DNA of 64,000 nt from Curtobacterium sp. UNCCL20 (GTDB lineage: Bacteria > Actinomycetota > Actinomycetes > Actinomycetales > Microbacteriaceae), in contig NZ_FNKG01000001.1 in assembly GCF_900101675.1 (NCBI RefSeq), forward strand, positions 727,378 through 791,377. The letters run 5' to 3'. Position 1 is the first letter of the stretch, and every line of letters starts with the position of its first letter. The position numbers and the translations under genes are program-made. Below the pieces are notes generated by a model. That model ran no database searches. It was not told where the DNA came from and saw only the letters and a list, made by a program, of their open reading frames with translations. Shown one piece after another: positions 1-7,942 of this stretch.

Positions 1-17
1 GATCAGGGATCGGTTGC

Positions 18-38
18 TGCGTTGCATGACACAACGCA
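18..38. repeat. small inverted repeat upstream of the first gene
   Basis: TGCGTTG and CAACGCA form perfect 7-bp arms around a 7-bp spacer. It could be an operator or the end of a structure belonging to an upstream gene outside the window. Nothing else is recognisable in the first 133 bases. Confidence 0.3.
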
Positions 39-133
39 ATCACCCCGGGACGCGCAGAGGTTCGGTTCGCGCTCAGGCACCGGGAGCACACTCGCGGGGG
101 ACGAGCCAGGTACACGAGCGACGGAGGTCGGAC

Positions 134-418
134 ATGGCAGGCAAGCACGAACAGGCACGCGGCGACGAGGGTCGGGCCGACGGTGTCGAGCCGCGCGCCG
201 GAGCCTTCACGGACAGCGAGATCCCGGGGGAACCGCCCGTGACGACGAACGAGCCCGCGGGTGAGTTCGTCTCGAGCGACATCCCCGGTGAAGCGCGGCC
301 CCAGGGCGCCGGCGACGGCAAGGCCGAGGGGGAGTACGTCGAGTCGGACATCCCCGGCGAGGCCGAGCCCACGTCGGACGGTGAGGTCGGCCACTACACC
401 GACCGCGACCAGGGCTGA
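134..418 (+). CDS. small hydrophilic SDIPGE-repeat protein
   Basis: A 94-residue, acidic, low-complexity protein of unknown function. The start is set by a GGAGG ribosome binding site 7 nt before ATG. The chain contains three copies of a motif of the form G-x-[FY]-[TV]-x-S-[ED]-I-P-G-E at about residues 23-33, 43-53 and 66-76, plus a degenerate fourth copy (GHYTDRD) at the C-terminus. The repeats are 20-23 residues apart and linked by Gly/Glu/Ala-rich spacers. There is no signal peptide or membrane segment. The protein is probably disordered, and the conserved repeated peptide suggests a short linear binding motif. It does not belong to any family I can name. Confidence 0.75.
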   Translation: MAGKHEQARGDEGRADGVEPRAGAFTDSEIPGEPPVTTNEPAGEFVSSDIPGEARPQGAGDGKAEGEYVESDIPGEAEPTSDGEVGHYTDRDQG

Positions 419-421
419 CGC

Positions 422-853
422 CTAGTCGATGAGCTCCGCCGCCACCAGGCGGCGGAGCGTCTCGACACCCGCGGGCGGGCACCGGTCGGCGTCTGCCGAG
501 GTGACCCACTCGACCTCGTCCACCTCTGCCGAGGCGACGGGCGTGGCGGTGTCCAGCGCGCCTCCAGGCCGGACCAGGAACAGGGCCATAGCGACCATCG
601 TGCCGGGCCCCTGTCCGTGCGCCAGCTCGGTCACGGTGCCGAACGCGTCGACGTCGTCGGCGGTCAGCCGCAGACCGGTCTCCTCGTACGCCTCGCGGAC
701 AGCGGCCTCGACGTCGGTCTCGTGCGGTTCCGCCTTGCCGCCGGGCAGGTAGAGGACGTCGCGCGCTCGCGCGCGCACCATCAGCACCTTCCGGTCACGC
801 ACCAGCAGCAGCGCACTGACGCGCAGGGTGCGCGGGGCGGCCGGGAGGCTCAG
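422..853 (-). CDS. NUDIX hydrolase
   Basis: A NUDIX-fold pyrophosphohydrolase of about 143 residues, acting on a nucleoside diphosphate linked to some other moiety. The complete NUDIX box (G-x5-E-x7-REAYEETGL) follows the LYLPGGKAEPHE segment. The substrate cannot be told from sequence. The gene follows hemA on the same strand. No ATG or GTG lies at the expected position. The best candidate is a CTG that overlaps the hemA stop (CTGA), so the start is uncertain; an internal GTG further in is possible. One copy of the 14-bp iterated motif lies inside the gene. Confidence 0.8.
   Translation of the reverse strand: MSLPAAPRTLRVSALLLVRDRKVLMVRARARDVLYLPGGKAEPHETDVEAAVREAYEETGLRLTADDVDAFGTVTELAHGQGPGTMVAMALFLVRPGGALDTATPVASAEVDEVEWVTSADADRCPPAGVETLRRLVAAELID
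557..570 (+). repeat. 14-bp iterated motif, copy 1
   Basis: Exact CGCGCCTCCAGGCC, inside the NUDIX gene. Other exact copies are at 14862, 16068, 31429 and 35317. See the finding on this motif. Confidence 0.7.
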
Positions 854-2193
854 CTCGCGTCCGCCTGGTCGTCGCGATCGCGGGTGGACCGGTCGGGCGC
901 GGTGCGCTCCGCGAGCGGCACGACCGGGGACGGCAGCTCCGCCTCGGGTTCGGGGCGGACGCCGAAGAGGGCGTCGAGGGCGCCGACGAACTCCTCGCCG
1001 CGTCCGGCACGGCCGAGCTCGCGGGCCCGCACGGACGGACGGTGCAGCAGGACGCCGACGAGGTGCCGGAGGGCACGTTCGGTCTGCTCGGCGGACTCGG
1101 TGTCGCCGTCGCTCCGTCGCTTCGCGCGCTCGATCTCGTCGTCGAGGATGTCGAACACGTGCTTGCGGAAGGCCACGAGCGCCGGGGTGGTGGACTGCTC
1201 GAGGGCCTGGGCGCGGAACCGGGAGACCGCGTCGTCGACCATCGCGCGGGCCTCGGACTCGGCGTTCAGCTCGGCGATCGGTGCGTGGATGCTGATGGTC
1301 TCGAGGTCGAGCAGCTCGACACCGTCGACGCCGGCGGCCGCGGGGTCGACGTTGCGGGGGAGCCCGAGGTCGATCACGATGCGCCGGACCCCGTCGTCGA
1401 GGTCGGCCGGCGCGACGACCGGGACCTCGCTGGAGGTGCAGGTGATGACGACGTCGCTCGCGGCGATCGCGTGCCGGAGGTCGTGCGCGGCGACGAGGTC
1501 GTGCTTCGCCGCGAACCAGGCGGCGCGGCCGGAGGGGGAGAAGACCTGGATGGTGGTGGCGCCGCGGTCGCGCAGGGCAGCGATCGTGGTGGCCGCGTAG
1601 CTGCCGGTGCCGACGAGCAGCACGCGGGCGCGGCCCCAGTCGGTGACGCGGGACGACGCGAGCTCGAGGCCGAGGCGGACCAGCGACCGGCCGGCGGCGC
1701 CGATGCGGGTCCGGGTCTTGACGCCGCGGGAGGTGTGCGCGGCCTCTTGGAAGAGGCGCTCGAGGTCGGAGGTGGTGGTGCCGTTGGAGCGGGCGTCCTC
1801 GAGCGAGCGACGAACCTGCCCGGAGATCTCGGTCTCGCCGACGACGACGGACTCGAGGCCGCTCGACACGGCGAAGAGGTGCTGCACGACGTCCTTGCCG
1901 CCGAGCACGTTGACCGAATCGAGGACCTCGGCGGGGTCGAGGTCGCTCGCGGCGGCGACGGCATCGACGGTGGCCGAGACGGCGGAGTCGCGGTCGTCGC
2001 CCGCGATGTCGAGGTAGGCCTCGAAGCGGTTGCACGTGGCGAGGACGACGGCCCCGTCCAGCACGTCGGAGTCCGTCACGAGACGGCTCGCGGCGGTCGG
2101 TGCGCCGATGCTCAGTCGCTCCAGGAGGTCGAAGCTGGCGTTGCGGTGCGACGCCGTGAGACAGATGAGCACGTCGTCCATGGTAACTCGCAT
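850..2193 (-). CDS. hemA: glutamyl-tRNA reductase
   Basis: NADPH-dependent reduction of glutamyl-tRNA to glutamate-1-semialdehyde, the first committed step of C5-pathway tetrapyrrole synthesis. The protein has 447 residues. The N-terminal catalytic domain carries the nucleophilic cysteine in ATCNRFEAY (about C54). A Rossmann NADPH domain with VLLVGTGSYA follows, then a C-terminal helical dimerisation domain. The ATG at 2193 is preceded by GGAGCCGGAG and is preferred over the second ATG at 2181, which has no binding site. The gene is divergent from hemE across about 69 bp, so one intergenic region can control both. The partner enzyme HemL is encoded at the far end of the cluster. Confidence 0.96.
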   Translation of the reverse strand: MRVTMDDVLICLTASHRNASFDLLERLSIGAPTAASRLVTDSDVLDGAVVLATCNRFEAYLDIAGDDRDSAVSATVDAVAAASDLDPAEVLDSVNVLGGKDVVQHLFAVSSGLESVVVGETEISGQVRRSLEDARSNGTTTSDLERLFQEAAHTSRGVKTRTRIGAAGRSLVRLGLELASSRVTDWGRARVLLVGTGSYAATTIAALRDRGATTIQVFSPSGRAAWFAAKHDLVAAHDLRHAIAASDVVITCTSSEVPVVAPADLDDGVRRIVIDLGLPRNVDPAAAGVDGVELLDLETISIHAPIAELNAESEARAMVDDAVSRFRAQALEQSTTPALVAFRKHVFDILDDEIERAKRRSDGDTESAEQTERALRHLVGVLLHRPSVRARELGRAGRGEEFVGALDALFGVRPEPEAELPSPVVPLAERTAPDRSTRDRDDQADAS

Positions 2194-2204
2194 CGGCTCC
2201 GGCT

Positions 2205-2240
2205 CCCGTGCGCATCCTGCGTGCACGGGATACGTCCCGT
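2205..2240. promoter_or_regulatory. divergent hemA/hemE intergenic region with nested inverted repeats
   Basis: CCCGTGC (2205-2211) pairs with GCACGGG (2223-2229). ACGGGA (2225-2230) also pairs with TCCCGT (2235-2240). The arms overlap, so only one of the two structures can form at a time. The position between two divergent heme genes suggests an operator, but no regulator can be named. Confidence 0.35.
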
Positions 2241-2262
2241 TCGCCGATGGGAGAATCGTCCG

Positions 2263-3408
2263 GTGACCGACGCACCGACCACCGCTCTGCCCGCCTCGCA
2301 CCCGCTCAGCACCGGGCGCACGTCGGGCTCGCCGCTCGTCCGGGCGCTCCGCGGCGACCGCCCCGAGACCCTGCCGGTGTGGTTCATGCGGCAGGCCGGG
2401 CGCTCGCTCCCCGAGTACCGCGAACTCCGGGTCGGCACGGCCATGCTCGACGCCTGCCTCGACCCCGCGATGGCCTCGGAGATCACCCTGCAGCCGGTGC
2501 GCCGGCACGGGGTCGACGCGGGCATCTTCTTCAGCGACATCGTCGTGCCGATCAAGCTCGCGGGCGTCGACGTCGAGATCGTCCCCGGTCGCGGGCCGGT
2601 CCTGGGGTCCCCGATCCGCTCGGCTCGGGACGTCGACGCGCTCGAACCGCTCGACCCGGCGGCGCTCGCCCCGATCTCCGAGGCCGTGGCACGCACGGTC
2701 GAGCAGCTCGGCGACACCCCGCTCATCGGGTTCGCCGGTGCGCCGTTCACCCTCGCCGCCTACCTGGTCGAGGGTGGCCCGTCGAAGGACCACATCCGCG
2801 CGCGCACGCTGATGCACTCCGAGCCGGAGACCTGGTCGCGCCTGCTCGCCTGGGCGGCGGACGTGTCGGGGGCCTTCCTCCGGGCGCAGGTCCTCGCCGG
2901 GGCCTCGGCCGCGCAGCTCTTCGACTCGTGGGTCGGTTCGCTCTCCCGCGCCGACTACCTCGCGTCCGTCGCACCGCACTCGGCTGCGGCGCTCGCGCAC
3001 ATCGCCGACCTCGGCGTCCCGCGCATCCACTTCGGGGTGGGCAGCGGCGAGGTCCTTCGCGAGATGACGACCCTCGGCACGGACACCGTCGGCGTCGACG
3101 CCGTCGGGGTCGACTGGCGACTGCCCCTCGACGAGGCGGTCGCCCGGGTCGGCACCGGTGTCACCGTGCAGGGCAACATCGACCCTGCGATGCTGTCCGC
3201 CCCGTGGTCCGTACTCGAGGCGCACGTCCGCGACGTCGTCCGTCGTGGTGGCGCGGCCCGGGCGCACGTCGTGAACCTCGGGCACGGGGTGCCGCCGGAG
3301 ACCGACCCCGCCGTGCTCACCCGGATCGTCGCGCTCGTCCACGAGCTCGGCGACGGCACGGCCGTGGACGCCCCCGAGGCGGGCGGGACGACCGGAGCCG
3401 CAGCGTGA
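2263..3408 (+). CDS. hemE: uroporphyrinogen decarboxylase
   Basis: Decarboxylates uroporphyrinogen III four times to coproporphyrinogen III in the cytosol. The protein has 381 residues. The substrate-binding signature MRQAGRSLPEYR is at about residues 42-53, and the second conserved segment GFAGAPFTLAAY follows. The GTG start has an upstream GGGAGAA. The stop overlaps the start of cgoX by 4 nt (GTGA), indicating translational coupling. It is the first gene of the rightward heme operon. Confidence 0.96.
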   Translation: MTDAPTTALPASHPLSTGRTSGSPLVRALRGDRPETLPVWFMRQAGRSLPEYRELRVGTAMLDACLDPAMASEITLQPVRRHGVDAGIFFSDIVVPIKLAGVDVEIVPGRGPVLGSPIRSARDVDALEPLDPAALAPISEAVARTVEQLGDTPLIGFAGAPFTLAAYLVEGGPSKDHIRARTLMHSEPETWSRLLAWAADVSGAFLRAQVLAGASAAQLFDSWVGSLSRADYLASVAPHSAAALAHIADLGVPRIHFGVGSGEVLREMTTLGTDTVGVDAVGVDWRLPLDEAVARVGTGVTVQGNIDPAMLSAPWSVLEAHVRDVVRRGGAARAHVVNLGHGVPPETDPAVLTRIVALVHELGDGTAVDAPEAGGTTGAAA

Positions 3409-4799
3409 CCGACGTCGTCGTGGTCGGCGGCGGGGTCGCCGGACTCGTCGCCGCGCGGGACCTCGCCAAGAACGGCGCGCACGTGGTCCTGGTCGAGGGC
3501 TCCGGCGTGCTCGGTGGGATGGTCCGTCGGCACACCGTGGCCGGGCTCGACCTGGACATGGCGGCGGACTCCTTCGCGACCCGCAACGACGCGGTCGGCC
3601 GACTCGCCGTCGAACTCGGCCTTGGCAACGAGATCACCACGCCGGATCCGCGCGGCGCGTGGCTGATGACGCGCCACGGCGACACCCACCCGATCCCGCA
3701 GACCGGGCTGCTCGGCATCCCCGGCACCCCGATGGCGGCCGACGTCCTGGCGGTCGTCGGGCAGCGGGCAGCGCTCCGTGCGCAGATGGACTCCCTGCTG
3801 CCGTCCCCCGTGGGCGCGAAGGCCCCGTCGCTCGGCGAACTCGTCCGGAAGCGGATGGGGGAGCGGGTCCTCGACGACCTGGTCGTCCCGATCGTCGCCG
3901 GCGTGCACTCGACGCACCCGGACCACCTCGACCCGGACCGCGTGGCGCCCGGGCTCCGCGCGGCGCTCCTCCGCGAGGGCTCACTCGCCCGGGCCGTCCT
4001 AGCCCTGCGCGCCCGTGCCACCGCCGGCTCCGCCGTGCAGGGGATCCGCGGCGGCATCGTCCGGCTCGTGGACGAGCTCGTCGCCGACATGGAGACCTAC
4101 CGGGTCGACGTCCGACTGCACACCCGGGCGACCACGATCGAGCAGCACGCGGTCGAGGTGGTGACGGCCGACGGCGGGACCGAACGCCTGGTCGCGGAGC
4201 ACGTCCTCGCCTCGACACCGGACCCGGCCCGCACGACCCCGGCCGAGCGGACGGGCATCGAGCTCGTGACCCTCGTCGTCGACCAGCCGGAGCTCGACGC
4301 CGCGCCGCGGGGCACGGGGATGCTCGTGCACCCGGACGCCCACGGGGTCGCCGCGAAGGCGATCACGCACGCGACCGTGAAGTGGCCGTGGCTGGCGGAG
4401 ACCGCCGCCGGGAAGCACGTCCTCCGGCTGAGCTACGCGACCACACCGAACGCGACCGCAGCCGGGGAGGTGACCGCAGCCGGCGACGCGCCCGCAGCCG
4501 GCGACGCGACCGCAGCCGGTGACGCGACCGGCGGGGCGGCCGTGGCCACGAGCCTCCAGGTCGATCCGCAGGACGCCGTCGGGACCCGCGCCACCCGCGA
4601 CGCGACCGCCCTGCTGGGCGTCACGATCGACCCCGGCGCCGTCGTCGGTGCCGCACGGGTGCACTGGAACGGCCCGGACCGCACCGCGGCGGGCCTCGCC
4701 GAGGGCGTCGTCGGCATTGGCGAGGCCTCGACGGGCCGAGGGCTCGCCGGGATCGTCGCGTCCGCCCGGACCGCCGCTGGACGCATCCTGGATTCCTGA
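3405..4799 (+). CDS. cgoX: coproporphyrinogen III oxidase (HemY/CgoX type)
   Basis: A FAD-dependent oxidase. In Gram-positive bacteria that use the coproporphyrin-dependent branch it converts coproporphyrinogen III to coproporphyrin III. The N-terminal dinucleotide-binding motif VVVVGGGVAGLVAARDL is followed by LVEGSGVLGG. The protein has 464 residues. The GTG start overlaps the hemE stop. The C-terminal part carries the usual G-IGEASTGRGLAGIVASAR FAD-binding segment. An unusual Ala/Gly/Asp-rich insertion made of four 6-residue repeats lies at about residues 350-373. The branch assignment (CgoX rather than protoporphyrinogen oxidase) rests on the neighbouring chdC. Confidence 0.93.
   Translation: MTDVVVVGGGVAGLVAARDLAKNGAHVVLVEGSGVLGGMVRRHTVAGLDLDMAADSFATRNDAVGRLAVELGLGNEITTPDPRGAWLMTRHGDTHPIPQTGLLGIPGTPMAADVLAVVGQRAALRAQMDSLLPSPVGAKAPSLGELVRKRMGERVLDDLVVPIVAGVHSTHPDHLDPDRVAPGLRAALLREGSLARAVLALRARATAGSAVQGIRGGIVRLVDELVADMETYRVDVRLHTRATTIEQHAVEVVTADGGTERLVAEHVLASTPDPARTTPAERTGIELVTLVVDQPELDAAPRGTGMLVHPDAHGVAAKAITHATVKWPWLAETAAGKHVLRLSYATTPNATAAGEVTAAGDAPAAGDATAAGDATGGAAVATSLQVDPQDAVGTRATRDATALLGVTIDPGAVVGAARVHWNGPDRTAAGLAEGVVGIGEASTGRGLAGIVASARTAAGRILDS
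4452..4523 (+). repeat. 4 x 18-bp tandem repeat inside cgoX
   Basis: Four near-identical 18-bp units (type GCGACCGCAGCCGGCGAC) start at 4452, 4470, 4488 and 4506. They encode [AV]-[TP]-A-A-G-[ED] four times in frame. The unit length preserves the reading frame, as expected of slippage tolerated in a surface loop. Confidence 0.9.
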
Positions 4800-4897
4800 G
4801 CGGACCGCACCCCGGTGGAGGGCTACTGTTGCAGGAACGCCGGACGTATTCCGTTCGGCGCATGACCACGCACACTGACCCAACGGAGGATTCGCAC

Positions 4898-5152
4898 ATG
4901 CGAGGCAAGCTCCTGTTCGTCGCCGGCGCAGCACTCGGGTACGTCCTGGGATCGCGAGCCGGACGGGCGCGGTACGAGCAGATCAAGACCGTCAGCGGCA
5001 AGATCTGGAACAGCAACGGCGTCCAGAAGGGCGTGCACGTCGCCGAGGACTTCATCGCCGACAAGACCCCGGACGTCGCGGAGTTCGTCGGTGAGCAGAC
5101 GAAGAAGGTCGTCCGCAAGGTCGGGCAGAAGAAGGACACCGCAACCTCATGA
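4898..5152 (+). CDS. YtxH-like small membrane-associated protein
   Basis: An 84-residue protein with an N-terminal hydrophobic segment (about residues 4-18, ending GYVLGSRAG) followed by a basic helical region. This is the layout of YtxH-domain proteins. ATG has a GGAGG site 8 nt upstream. The last codons overlap the next gene in ATGA. It is the first of three small envelope-associated proteins placed between cgoX and chdC. The function is unknown; the single N-terminal anchor and amphipathic tail suggest a membrane-surface role. Confidence 0.75.
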   Translation: MRGKLLFVAGAALGYVLGSRAGRARYEQIKTVSGKIWNSNGVQKGVHVAEDFIADKTPDVAEFVGEQTKKVVRKVGQKKDTATS

Positions 5153-5607
5153 CGGACACCCGCGACCGCAAGCCGCGTTCGCTGTTCGGCCTGGTCGGCG
5201 ACGTCCCGAAGCTCGTCAAGGAGCTGGTGACGGGCGAGCTGAACCTGCTCAAGGCCGAGATGCTGACGAAGGCCAAGATCTTCGGCCTCGCCGCTGGTCT
5301 GCTCGTGGGCGCGCTCGTCATCGTCCTGTACGCCATCGGCGTGCTGCTGACCGCCGCCGTGATGGGCCTCGCGACCGTGATGCCCGCGTGGCTCGCGGCG
5401 CTGGTGATCGCCGTGGTGATGCTGATCGTCGCCGCGATCCTCGGTCTCGTCGGGTGGAAGCGCTTCAAGAAGGGCCTCCCGCTCACACCGAAGCGCACGA
5501 TCGACAGCGTCAAGAACGACGTCAACGCGGTGAAGGGCATGGGCAAGAAGCCGACCCCGCCGACGCAGAACGGCGCCCGCAAGCCGGACGTCGGCGGTCG
5601 GTTCTGA
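5149..5607 (+). CDS. phage-holin-3-superfamily (Holin-X type) membrane protein
   Basis: A 152-residue protein with two strong hydrophobic segments at about residues 44-68 and 76-102, flanked by basic tails. It matches the actinobacterial Holin-X/DUF1469 type. Despite the family name, these are chromosomal housekeeping membrane proteins and nothing phage-like surrounds this one. The start overlaps the preceding stop (ATGA), so the two are translationally coupled. The family typically occurs with YtxH-like and DUF3618 proteins, as here. Confidence 0.8.
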   Translation: MTDTRDRKPRSLFGLVGDVPKLVKELVTGELNLLKAEMLTKAKIFGLAAGLLVGALVIVLYAIGVLLTAAVMGLATVMPAWLAALVIAVVMLIVAAILGLVGWKRFKKGLPLTPKRTIDSVKNDVNAVKGMGKKPTPPTQNGARKPDVGGRF

Positions 5608-5645
5608 CCACCGCACCCCACACCAGCACCACCGACGGAGGAACT

Positions 5646-5876
5646 GTGACCGATCAGCACGACGACCTGGCCGACCGCGTCGCGGCGACCCGCGCGCAGC
5701 TGTTCGACACCCTCGACGCGATCGAGGACAAGCTCAACGTCCCGAAGCAGATCGGCATCGCTGCCTCCAAGCTGAAGCGCGGCATCGACGAGAAGCCGGT
5801 CCCGTACCTTGCGGGGCTCGCAGCCGGCGTGGCGGTGGTCGGGGGTATCGTCGTGACGGTGCTCCGACGGCGGTAG
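5646..5876 (+). CDS. DUF3618 membrane protein
   Basis: A 76-residue protein with an N-terminal helix (ADRVAATRAQLFDTLDAIEDKL) typical of DUF3618 and a single C-terminal transmembrane segment (about residues 54-72) ending in a basic tail. The GTG start has a GGAGGAA site. It is third in the small membrane-protein group. Function unknown. Confidence 0.75.
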   Translation: MTDQHDDLADRVAATRAQLFDTLDAIEDKLNVPKQIGIAASKLKRGIDEKPVPYLAGLAAGVAVVGGIVVTVLRRR

Positions 5877-5959
5877 ACCGCCCGATCGGTGGTCGCTGAC
5901 GAGCGGAGCGCTCGTCGGCAATTGGGGGTCGACGAACTTTTCCCCCTGGCAACCGATAG

Positions 5960-5965
5960 GACAAT
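5960..5965 (+). promoter_or_regulatory. -10-like box for chdC
   Basis: GACAAT lies 7 nt before the ATG at 5973, the spacing of a leaderless transcript. It helps choose that ATG over the one at 5964. No clear -35 is seen. Confidence 0.4.
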
Positions 5966-5972
5966 GGATTCC

Positions 5973-6713
5973 ATGAGTTCCACCGCGCCGTCGCCCGCAC
6001 ACGAAGCGCCCGCCGGTGACGTCGACCCGACGTCCGGCATCGACCCGAACCTGCTGACCGCGTACGCCCTCTGGGCCGTCTTCCGCCGTCCGCTCGGCCC
6101 GATCCACCGCGTCGGCGACGACGCCGTGGCCGAACTCGACGCGATCGTCGCCAGCGCAGCCTCGCGCGGCGTCACCGTCCGCGGCTTCTACGACGTCTCC
6201 GGCTTCCGCGCCGACGCCGACGTGATGGTGTGGCTGCACGGCGACGACGCGCAGGCGATCCAGGCGGTGCTGCGCGAGATCCGTCGCACCGGCCTCTTCC
6301 AGGACGCCGAGCCCGTGTGGCACGTGATGGCGATGCACCGTGAAGCCGAGTTCAACAAGCGGCACACCCCCGCGTTCCTGCGTGGCAAGGACCCCGAGGC
6401 GTGGATCACGGTGTACCCGTTCGTCCGCTCCTACGAGTGGTACCTCCTGCCGGAGGACGAGCGCTCGAAGATGCTCCGCGACCACGGCATCGCCGGCGCG
6501 AAGTACCGTCGCGTGCTGACGAACACGATCGCCACGTTCGCCCTGAGCGACTACGAGTGGATCCTGCCGCTCGAGAGCCCCGACCTCGTCGACCTGGTCG
6601 ACCTGATGCGCGACCTGCGCTACACCGAGGCGCGCATGCACGTGCGCGAAGAGGTGCCCTTCTTCACCGGTCGTCGCGTGACGACCGCCGAACTGCCGGA
6701 GGTGCTGTCGTGA
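5973..6713 (+). CDS. chdC: coproheme decarboxylase (HemQ/ChdC)
   Basis: The terminal enzyme of the coproporphyrin-dependent pathway, which oxidatively decarboxylates coproheme to heme b. It belongs to the chlorite-dismutase-like superfamily. The protein has about 246 residues. The tyrosine of VYPFVRSYEWYLLP and the histidine of MLRDHG correspond to the expected radical tyrosine and proximal heme ligand. The N-terminal ~25 residues are an Ala/Pro/Thr-rich extension. An ATG at 5964 is an alternative start. The stop overlaps cpfC (GTGA). Its presence identifies the heme branch used. Confidence 0.94.
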   Translation: MSSTAPSPAHEAPAGDVDPTSGIDPNLLTAYALWAVFRRPLGPIHRVGDDAVAELDAIVASAASRGVTVRGFYDVSGFRADADVMVWLHGDDAQAIQAVLREIRRTGLFQDAEPVWHVMAMHREAEFNKRHTPAFLRGKDPEAWITVYPFVRSYEWYLLPEDERSKMLRDHGIAGAKYRRVLTNTIATFALSDYEWILPLESPDLVDLVDLMRDLRYTEARMHVREEVPFFTGRRVTTAELPEVLS

Positions 6714-7942
6714 CCGACACGAGCCAGATCACGAACGGACAGGTGCTCGCCGCCACGGAAGCCGCCGCGTCCGGCCCGGAGCACGTCGAGGTCCCCACCG
6801 CGTACGACGCGATCCTGCTCGCCGGCTTCGGCGGCCCCGAGGGCCAGGACGACGTCATCCCCTTCCTCCGCAACGTCACGCGCGGTCGCGGCATCCCGGA
6901 CGAGCGCCTCGAGGAAGTGGCCCACCACTACCGGCACTTCGGCGGCGTCAGCCCGATCAACGCACAGAACCGTGCGCTGAAGGCGGCGCTCGAGGCCGAA
7001 CTCGCCTCGCGCGGCATCGACATGCCGGTGCTCTGGGGCAACCGGAACTGGGCGCCCTACCTCGAAGAAGCGTTCACCGAGGCCGCCGACAAGGGCTACA
7101 ACAAGCTCATCGCGATCGCCACGAGCGCCTACTCGTCGTTCTCGAGCTGCCGGCAGTACCGCGAGGACTACGCCCGCGTCCTCACCGAGACCGGCCTGAT
7201 CGACACCATCCAGGTCGACAAGGTCCGGCAGTTCTTCGACCACCCGGGCTTCGTCCGGCCGTTCGTCGACGGCGTCCGTGACGGTCTCGCCCAGGCGATC
7301 GCCGAGAACGACGGCCTCGACGTGGCGACCGAGCTGCGGGTGCTCTTCTCGACGCACTCGATCCCCTCGACCGACGCCGCCAAGTCCGGACCGGACTACC
7401 GCGGGTTCGACGAGCACGGCGCGTACGAGGCGCAGCACGAGGCCGTCGCGCAGGTCGTCCTCGACCAGGCGTGGGCGGAGCTCCTCGAGCTGCCCGAGCA
7501 CGCCGGTCTCCGGGGCACGTCGAAGCCCGACTGGAAGCTCGTCTACCAGTCGCGCTCCGGCCCCCCGACCCAGCCGTGGCTGGAGCCGGACATCAACGAC
7601 TACATGAACGAGGAGCTCAAGGGCGGTCCGACCCGCGCCGTGCTCATCGTCCCGCTCGGCTTCGTGAGCGACCACATGGAGGTCATGTGGGACCTCGACG
7701 AAGAGGCCACCGAGACCGCCCAGGAGCTCGGCTTCTGGTCGCTCCGCACGCAGACCCCGGGTGTCGACCCGGCCTACGTCGCGGGCCTGGTGGACCTCGT
7801 GCTCGAGCGCGTCAACGGAACGCCCACGTCGGAGCGTCCGCACCTGACGGACATCGGCCCCTGGTACGACGTGTGCCGTCCGGGCTGCTGCGAGAACGTC
7901 CGCGCCGGGTTCAAGCCCGCCGCGGCCGGCGTCGCCCCGTGA
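6710..7942 (+). CDS. cpfC: coproporphyrin III ferrochelatase
   Basis: Inserts Fe2+ into coproporphyrin III (HemH family). The protein has 410 residues. The N-terminal LLAGFGGPEGQDDVIPFL segment, the FSTHSIPS histidine motif and the YQSRSGPPTQPWLEPDI segment are all diagnostic. A C-terminal cysteine cluster (CRPGCCEN) and an internal FSSCRQY cysteine sit where actinobacterial enzymes bind a [2Fe-2S] cluster; the ligand assignment is inferred. The GTG start has a GGAGG site. It overlaps both neighbours by 4 nt. Confidence 0.95.
   Translation: MTDTSQITNGQVLAATEAAASGPEHVEVPTAYDAILLAGFGGPEGQDDVIPFLRNVTRGRGIPDERLEEVAHHYRHFGGVSPINAQNRALKAALEAELASRGIDMPVLWGNRNWAPYLEEAFTEAADKGYNKLIAIATSAYSSFSSCRQYREDYARVLTETGLIDTIQVDKVRQFFDHPGFVRPFVDGVRDGLAQAIAENDGLDVATELRVLFSTHSIPSTDAAKSGPDYRGFDEHGAYEAQHEAVAQVVLDQAWAELLELPEHAGLRGTSKPDWKLVYQSRSGPPTQPWLEPDINDYMNEELKGGPTRAVLIVPLGFVSDHMEVMWDLDEEATETAQELGFWSLRTQTPGVDPAYVAGLVDLVLERVNGTPTSERPHLTDIGPWYDVCRPGCCENVRAGFKPAAAGVAP

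Noticed and set aside
422..3408. Very long open frames running through hemA/hemE on the opposite strand or in shifted frames
   Set aside because: They are products of GC-rich codon bias with few stops. They show no family motifs and are explained by the real genes on the other strand or frame.
5149..5607. Holin-family gene as evidence of a prophage
   Set aside because: The family is widespread in actinobacterial chromosomes, the neighbours are heme genes, and no endolysin, capsid or integrase gene is near.
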